Origin: Atrina japonica
Lineage: Eukaryota; Mollusca; Bivalvia; Pterioida; Pinnidae
NCBI GenBank assembly: GCA_030159075.1
Contig: BROG01000252.1
Coordinates: forward strand, 310,001-374,000
DNA length: 64,000 nucleotides
Reading direction: 5' to 3'
Below the pieces are notes generated by a model. The model made no database searches. It was not told the origin of the DNA and saw only the letters and a program-made list of their open reading frames with translations. Positions 57,332 to 64,000 of the stretch are shown here, piece by piece. The position numbers were made by a program, and so were the translations under genes. Each line of letters begins with the position of its first letter. Positions within the stretch are counted from its first letter, which is position 1.

Positions 57332-57879
57332 AATAGATGACAACATTAAAATTAGTATTCAAATAGATTTAGAATATGCTTTTTACGTCATGTGATATAA
57401 TAGTGAAATTTAAAGTGGAAAAAATTCGTGAAATTTTGACAAAATGTTGAGTGGGTAATATTGATATCCACTTACCACATGATACTTCATCAGAGAAAAT
57501 CTTTATCTTCTTACTGGTTCGTAACATAACATGCTTGTCTTAGTCATAAGTATCAATATAATATTATTTAAAGGAGCAAATATAAGCTTAGTTGACAAAT
57601 TTATAAAACAACGACATCAGTGCCTTTATTTCCTTTCTGTGTTTGTTTTATGCGTCATTTAAGTTTGTCTGATTATTTTTTTATAGTTGCTGTTTGTATT
57701 TTTTTCTTTTATCTGAATAAATTATTGAGTTGATATTTCCGTGTTTTGTTTGCCATTTAAAAAGATAAAAAAAGCACACACACAATACAAAGAAAGAGTA
57801 TTAAATGGGATATTTTAATTTTGATGAAGTAAAACTTTTGTTTGATTATTTCCATTAGTTGTTGTTTGTAGTGTTTTTC

Positions 57880-58100
57880 CACATATATTATTAGATGACT
57901 GAAGACAATTGAATTATTTGATAATACAAAAGTATCTGACATATGAATCATTTAAAATACAAAAAGTATCTGACATATGAATCATTTAAATACAAAAGTA
58001 TCTGAGAAATGATTCATTAGATAAAAACAAATGAATCATTTAAAAATATAAGGAATATCTGATGGAGAAGAAATATTTAATTAATAAATTATAAAGTATC
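57880..58100. repeat. S55-related minisatellite block, unit B
   Basis: Sister of 51900-52165, with a deletion on its left side. Confidence 0.7.
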
Positions 58101-58883
58101 ATAAGACAAATTTAAGCATTTATTTAGTACAAATACTATTTAATGAAACAAAAACTTAATGTGACATTTGCTGTGTTTACCTTTGGGGATTCGTGTGGGT
58201 TTTTCTACTTTTACTACTAGTGCTTGATGTACTTATATTCCTATATATTTTGTGAAAATAATGTCAGGTCCTGTGTGATAATCATATACAAGGGTGGGTT
58301 GGTTAATCAATTGACACTGAAAAAGCACCAAAATTGGGTTTCTCCAGCAATGTTCACAAAATATATAGGAATTCAACTATTTTCATTCCTGTGTATATCT
58401 GCGTTATTGTATATCAGATAATATATGTGTGTGAGTATATATATACTTGTATCTTGTGTATCTTGTATGGATGTCTCCATAGATATTCACTATCATGATT
58501 ATGTGTTTGAATTCACGTGAGAAATTATGATTTTTTTTTACAGTAAATGGTCAATATTTGATCTAAATACTGGATAACCTAGCTTTTGGGATGCAGTCAC
58601 TTTCTTTCGCCATGTTTTTCCTTTCCGTTCAAAGACAGGAAAATATAACAATGTAATCTATGCATATCCAAATGGGTTTTTTTATTCTCTGGCTTGCTCA
58701 TGTGTCAGATAACACGAAAATTTGTATAATCAATTCTTGAGTAAAACCGATAAATAGGTACGTTTGATTGCGTTTTTCCATACACAGCAAACGGGGCTAT
58801 GGTATCAGAAATAATTTGGTGTTACCGTTATACTGAAGAAAAAACACACGTAGTGCTAACGTTTTTTATAACATTTACTAAAT

Positions 58884-59833
58884 ATGCATCCTCTGCAACG
58901 TTCTTGGTCCATCATGTTGATTTTCTTTGATAATACTGCAACAAATGTGAGAGTCATTACATTTGGAATATGATGTATATGTTGATTTTAGCTACCACAG
59001 AAACGCGCTTTTTCGTATGTTAGCTATAACAGGTTAACTTTTGGCGAACTTAGATTAGATTGCGACTGCGAGCTTGTTGACTGGCTACCACAGTGGATAG
59101 AAATTGCAACTGATTTCGGGAAAAATAATATTACGTGTATGCATGCCGGGGGATCGATAGCCATGGTTAATTTTACAAAACAACACTTAAATTGTGACTT
59201 GGATAACAATGTGGAATTCGTGTGGATCTGTTTAGCTACAGCTAGTCTTTTACTTGTCATAGTAAATGGGGCTATTTATTTATTCCGAAATAATTACCTG
59301 CTAAACATTGCAAAGACTGATGATCTATATGACGTATACTTATCAATTGAAGAAGAAAATGAGAATCTTCGATACTGTCTTCTCCGTGTATTTTGTCCGT
59401 ATTTACAGCTTCAACAGTACAAGATATTCCTTCCATTACGTGATTTACCACTGGGAGAATTTAGGGAGGAAGGCATTGTTACTGGAATCACGAGAAGTTA
59501 TACATACATTATTTTTCTTTCCGAACATATTGCATCAAATTCTGAAAAATGGATGGTCATAGAATGGAAATATATCTGGAATATGTATACACGAAACAAG
59601 ACAAGAAAATCTTAGTGGTAAATTTTGATCACGTGAGATACAGAAATATCCATCAGAGTAATTTAAGAGCGATGTTACGATTGGGTTTGATTCTAAATTT
59701 TAGTAATCATAACGATTTGTTTATGAAAGAGGTAATTAAAACGATTGGCCCTCCTATGATAAATAAGATAAATTTTGATAGGGTCTCTAAGCCCGAATTT
59801 AAACTTGATGGCAATACATTACAGATAAAATAA
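58884..59833 (+). pseudogene. Truncated TLR copy C
   Basis: Same architecture as copy B: signal-peptide remnant, a junction near 58951 at the same place in the sequence, then cap, transmembrane segment and TIR. The signal-peptide frame stops soon after the junction. The open frame 59139-59615 covers the end of the cap, the transmembrane segment and most of TIR. A one-base loss near 59599 (aaacaagac against aaacaaaggc in A) shifts to the frame 59549-59833, which carries the TIR end. It lacks the same 8 residues after the membrane as copy B, and the C terminus is shortened. It needs only one frame change to encode a membrane-TIR protein. Confidence 0.82.
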
Positions 59834-59964
59834 TCTCCCTCCGTATACGTTTAAGTGTAATCATCCTTCCTTGCTTAAAAGGGGCATAAGCTATGTTCTG
59901 CAACAAAACTATCCGTTTCTTAATACTTGTATTAATGTACAATAACAAATAAGAGATAAACATA

Positions 59965-60155
59965 GGCATAAATTATCATATTTTTATATATTTTGTGAAA
60001 ATTAGGTCAGGTCCAGTGCCGTATGCATACACAGGAAGTAAGGTCCAATTAATAATTTTCTATCGAATAATTGCCAAACTGGGTTTCTCAGGCAATTTTC
60101 ACAAAATATATAGGAAGTTAAGAATTTTTATGCCAGTGTATATTATGAACATACT
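59965..60155. repeat. Element D in unit C
   Basis: aaattaggtcaggtccagtg, ccaaactgggtttctcaggc and aatttttatgccagtgtata match unit A 47826-47985. Confidence 0.6.
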
Positions 60156-60999
60156 ACCAAAGATATAATGTTCAAGAAGAATGTTTCTGTCAATTAGACT
60201 TCATCAGTTGAGCTCCAGTTTATAAAAGGCGCATAAGAGGAAGTTGTATCAAATCTCTTTTACTTTAAATATAACGGTATTCTTGATAAAAAAATCCCGA
60301 TTAAAGTATAGACTTTAATTTACAACAAAACTGCGACGTGCATAGAAACTTTGTCAAAAGCCAATACGGGTGGTCCATTTTGCGTTATTCAAACACACGA
60401 TTCCAAGTTTTATCTATGTATTAAAGACGTTGTAATAATCGACCCATCAAAGTAAAACCTTACGTGTTTTAATAGGTATTGATATACTCCAAAGATCAAA
60501 ATTAGGGTTGAGTTTAAACCGCCAATGTTAAAACATAAAAAATGTCTCTCCTGAAAAATCAGTACCGCTGATAAAGATAGTTGTGGTGCCGCCCTTAATT
60601 CACTCAGCAGTTTATGTGCATGAAATAGATGCATTGCTTGAGACAGGTATTCCTAACAGTATGATAACAGCTCTCATTTATACCGCAAGCCTAAATCCGA
60701 GGAAGATGATAAATTCCTTTGACTTGAAATGATATTCAAGCATTAACCAACCCTGTATATTTTTTCAAATAGTATTAAAAAATGTTCGTTTGTTCCCAAG
60801 AGTTCAATATTCAAAGCTAGAGTGTTGATCCACATACACATACATTCTAACAGTAAGTTGTTTTCGAATAGACATAGGCATGTTATTTCTCGATAATTGA
60901 TAATGACATAATATATATTTGAAAATGTATTCTACCTTTTAAACTAGTAAATTATGTTTATTATATTCGTGACAATAATGGTCCTTTATTAATTTTCTC

Positions 61000-61610
61000 A
61001 CACCCTGTCAGGAACAGGAAGTTTAATTTTCTTTTGATCATTAAAGCTTCGAGTAGATTTTACGGATGAAAATATCAAACTGAATTTTGTTTTTAAACTA
61101 CTGTGACAATTCAAAATCAAATAATTGCATTTTGCAGATTCATTTATAAATTTATTGTTTTGTTTTTAATCTTTTGTAAAGTTCAAAATTATAAGAATTA
61201 ATCAATCATCTTTTCATTTTTATATTATCAAAGAACTCATTTAACTATTTAAATGATAACCCAGCAGAGATCAATATGTTGTTCACTATTATCAACAGTA
61301 ATTAAGATGTTGGTGACGTCAAAGAAAACGAACATCAAAATTATTATAAAAGTTGCCGATACAAGTTTAAATGACAAAAATAATGATGATATTGAAGAGA
61401 GCATCACATCAGTTATCAAATGCCGTATAAGAATTATATTAGCAATAGTGTTGAGGTCGCTAAAATTGATATCCCTAACAAGTCATTTTTCGTTTATTTT
61501 TTTGTTTTGTTTGAAATTATAAAATCCAAAATTACTTCTCGCTAAAATTATATATAGATTGAGGACAAGACGCTAAATTTGCGTCTCGCTAAAATTTCCT
61601 CTTATACGGC
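61000..61610. other. Unit C insert, no gene recognised
   Basis: AT-rich; an 89-codon frame at 61253 has no recognisable content. It takes the place of the retroelement fragment of units A and B. Confidence 0.35.
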
Positions 61611-62239
61611 AGTTATCTTCATCTGGGTTAAGGTAGTGTTTAATCTATAGACTAACGGAAGCCAGTGTTATTTTTTCATTTTTTCTTTACTTCCTTATTT
61701 GTGTGTTTACTCCCGACTGTTTGTGAGAATGGGTGAATGAAATACAAGTTCTGGTAAGCATACAATCTCCAAGCCACTTGATCAGGTGGGTCTGTAGGAA
61801 TTCTGCCAAACACTGGATAGGCTTAGATAAAAAGGTGATAGATGTAATCTTGCTTTCATGCAAATTTTCAACATAATTTTATTGAAATACTTGTTGAACA
61901 ATATGTTTTGTGTGACAATTTGTTTATTAGACATGCATCTATACCTATATTTTTTCATATCTGTGAGCAACAGAAAAAAAACACTTTTGTTCTTCTTTGT
62001 GTTTACTTCCGCATTTTAGCTTTAATGTTTTGTTTTTCATTTCGTTGTAGTTAAGCCCAATTCTTCGTGTGCTGACCTCGGAGATCGGATTTTTTTTTCT
62101 CATTTACTCTTTAAATATCGAAAACCAACAAGAACCAATCTTGAAAAGATGTTTTTGCATAATTAAAACAGAATTATTGTATCAATTCACATAGACATAC
62201 CTTTTGGCACCTAATATTATTATAAGATGTAGGCTTTCC

Positions 62240-62900
62240 TATGCCATCTATGTATAGAAATAATGATCGCATGATAATGTGCCTTACTGTTGTATTCAAT
62301 AGGAATATCAATTGATATTGCCGTGCTGAGCCATATAGATCTACAACTGTTTTAATTAAACTCTGCATTTGTCATTCACAGGTCAATATATCATTGATAT
62401 ATCTTAATTTTATAAATATTGATAACTGCATGACATCCAGAGTAATGGATGTTTAAATCACTCACAAAGTAAGAAAATAAAGCATACACTACAGGCCTAC
62501 TAAAAAGTAGCAGTGATCGGCATTCCTAGATCTCTGTGTAGTCCAGATCGTGGAATACGCTGTCCACTTCAGTAAGATGTTATATAAATAGAGCATGTCA
62601 TGTAGTAAATTTTGATTTGAAGTAAAATAAATTTTGGCTGGAGGAATTAATTGGAATTGCCTTCTTAGTTACAAGATATAACTTTCACAAATGTATTATT
62701 TACATGAAATAATTTTCATTCACGAAAACCACATTCATTTGTGAAAATCCAGAAAACTCAAAAGAGAAGATAAATTTTCGGAATACACAAATAATCTTAT
62801 ATGATATATTGCACTTAAAATACCGAGCACCTGCTACTTATGATACATGTGACAGCAATGACATTTCAATGTAAATATTGAATTGGCAATGATATTGTCA
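62240..62900. other. Spacer between the TLR array and the esterase gene
   Basis: AT-rich, no repeats recognised. It is probably 3'-flanking sequence of the esterase on the minus strand. Confidence 0.45.
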
Positions 62901-62904
62901 ATGC

Positions 62905-62910
62905 TTTATT
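62905..62910 (-). terminator. Esterase poly(A) signal next to the stop codons
   Basis: The minus strand reads TAATAATAAAGC at the end of the frame, so AATAAA overlaps tandem in-frame TAA stops. Confidence 0.35.
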
Positions 62911-62911
62911 A

Positions 62912-63898
62912 TTATACATCGTATCCAATAGTATCCCAGAAATCGCAGTTCTCCCTTCTGAAATCATTTCCGACCATATCGTCTGGAGTCTCAAAATGTA
63001 AATATGGCCACTTGGCTTGTGCTGAGTAAGATGGCCATTTTACAGATGCTGCCAAACCAATGTTTGGATCAGATGATTTGGCAAAATTTGTAAAATACGC
63101 AATAAGATCATTCGAGAGTTTATTTTCTGCTGCCGTCATGGTAAAATTTGCCAACGGAGCCGTATCAAATAATATCGGAATTTCTGACCCATGGCAAACA
63201 TGTCCCTGGCAAAATGAAAAATTTCCCCAGCCGTTGAATGAGAAGGCATGGTCGTAACTATAATACCATATTTTACCTCCATTTTTCAATTGCGCTTTTC
63301 GAGTATAATTTCTCGTTGAACAGGTAAAAATGAAGTCTGTGCCAGGTATTTCGAATGTGTCCCTTTGGTCGGTGTCAAGACTAGGTGGATACATTGATAC
63401 GACGGGCAAAATATGTTGTGGGAATGTTAGAAGTAAAACTCCAAGGTAATCCTCTAAGCTTAAAGGCTTAGTCCAACCTTCATAAATAAAAATTCTAGTT
63501 TCCTCTGTGAGTGAGCCTATAATTATTGGTTTTTCAATAAAATATCCCTTTCCAAAGGATTCAAGTAATTGACTGGGAACAACAACTCCATCAACAAATG
63601 GAAGCCAGGGCTCGAAAAAATCTGGAAGTTTCAATGAAGATGGGAATTTCCGTATGTCCTTTTGTGCTATGGCAATTTGGTCGGCTGTTCTGTTGTTTAA
63701 ACACTTCAGATCTCCAGCAGTGCAGTTTAATTGATCCGCCAACATGTTACTAAGAAAGAGCATCTCTTCTCTCGTTTTAAGTGGGATTCCAAGTGGGGCA
63801 CTTTCTACAATGGCTCGATGAAAGTACTGTGCACTATCTTTCGTCATCAAATGAATAAGCGTTGACTGGGCTCCAGCGCTTTGTCCAAATAGCGTCAC
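62912..63898 (-). CDS. Type-B carboxylesterase, last exon
   Basis: The final 328 codons of an alpha/beta-hydrolase of the carboxylesterase/cholinesterase family, which cleaves carboxylic esters. The exon begins after an acceptor (cttaag at 63899) with GTG ACG, so the first residue is an internal Val and not a start. The oxyanion region and earlier part lie beyond the window. Seen: nucleophile elbow GQSAG (residues 5-9 of the exon), the acid Glu in GSLTEETRIF, and the His in CHGSEIPILF, which matches the family's H-x-x-E-(I/L)-P-F block. So the triad appears complete. Several Cys and N-glycosylation sites suggest a secreted or ER protein. The frame is intact. The substrate is not predictable. 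Confidence 0.93.
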   Translation of the reverse strand: MTLFGQSAGAQSTLIHLMTKDSAQYFHRAIVESAPLGIPLKTREEMLFLSNMLADQLNCTAGDLKCLNNRTADQIAIAQKDIRKFPSSLKLPDFFEPWLPFVDGVVVPSQLLESFGKGYFIEKPIIIGSLTEETRIFIYEGWTKPLSLEDYLGVLLLTFPQHILPVVSMYPPSLDTDQRDTFEIPGTDFIFTCSTRNYTRKAQLKNGGKIWYYSYDHAFSFNGWGNFSFCQGHVCHGSEIPILFDTAPLANFTMTAAENKLSNDLIAYFTNFAKSSDPNIGLAASVKWPSYSAQAKWPYLHFETPDDMVGNDFRRENCDFWDTIGYDV

Positions 63899-63952
63899 CT
63901 TAAGTTAATAAAATTTAAATATCATTTCCACAAGTTATTTGTGTCTCTCTAA

Positions 63953-63953
<1 letters not shown>

Positions 63954-64000
<47 letters not shown>
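63954..64000. repeat. (GA)n microsatellite
   Basis: Pure GA to the window edge, within the esterase intron. Confidence 0.95.

Larger units (their letters stand above)
52641..58510. repeat. Segmental duplication, unit B
   Basis: About 5.9 kb matching unit A in order and orientation. Differences: a large TLR ectodomain deletion, absence of element D after the TLR (a deletion corresponding to roughly 47745-48165 of unit A), and small indels. Confidence 0.85.
58511..62240. repeat. Segmental duplication, unit C (shorter, more diverged downstream)
   Basis: The start matches units A and B closely. After the TLR remnant, blocks near 60000-60155, 60300-60540, 60590-61000 and 61610-62240 match unit A 47826-47985, 48050-48290, 48340-48760 and 49190-49790 in order, at lower identity. 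The retroelement fragment is replaced by unrelated AT-rich sequence. Confidence 0.75.

Overview
The window is AT-rich animal nuclear DNA: genes are split by GT-AG introns, and there is a spliceosomal U2 snRNA gene, tRNA-derived SINEs, many TA-flanked MITEs, and long micro- and minisatellites. The protein families (a multiple-cysteine-cluster type Toll-like receptor array, secreted EF-hand and low-complexity proteins, a carboxylesterase) and the SINE/MITE style suggest a lophotrochozoan, most likely a bivalve mollusc. The species cannot be told from sequence alone.

Left part (1-16.2 kb). A nested minisatellite (1-865) is followed by a possible last exon of a rightward gene (943-1079). The minus-strand gene for 3-ketodihydrosphingosine reductase (KDSR) then fills 5.1-16.15 kb. 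It resolves into ten exons giving 333 aa, with all nine introns in phase 0. Its introns hold a TA/GT microsatellite, a 1.9-kb 37-bp minisatellite, a 51-bp repeat, a SINE and a 951-bp TIR element.

Middle (16.2-38.1 kb). A 6-kb gene-poor stretch carries a 488-bp MITE and a SINE with a perfect 12-bp target duplication. A plus-strand gene (22.4-29.3 kb, at least seven exons, one of 28 nt) follows. Its C-terminal part has a CHORD-like Cys/His pattern, and its last intron holds a 27-bp minisatellite. Two minus-strand genes for secreted proteins come next: a 789-aa Asn/Ser/Gly-rich repetitive protein (30.75-33.69 kb) and a 138-aa protein with two EF-hands (34.98-38.12 kb).

Right part (38.1-64 kb). 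An (ACT)n block, a 55-bp minisatellite, a second SINE of the first family, and a minus-strand U2 snRNA gene (41.3-41.5 kb) precede an intact, intronless Toll-like receptor (45.1-47.4 kb). The TLR and its flanks are repeated twice downstream (about 52.6-58.5 and 58.5-62.2 kb). Both extra copies have lost most of the ectodomain through what looks like the same internal deletion, and both have frame lesions, leaving transmembrane-TIR remnants. The window ends in the last exon of a minus-strand carboxylesterase and a (GA)n tract.

The genes are unrelated in pathway (sphingolipid synthesis, splicing RNA, secreted matrix-like proteins, innate immunity, ester hydrolysis). Exon models were made by reading splice signals and phases by eye; no search or transcript data were available.
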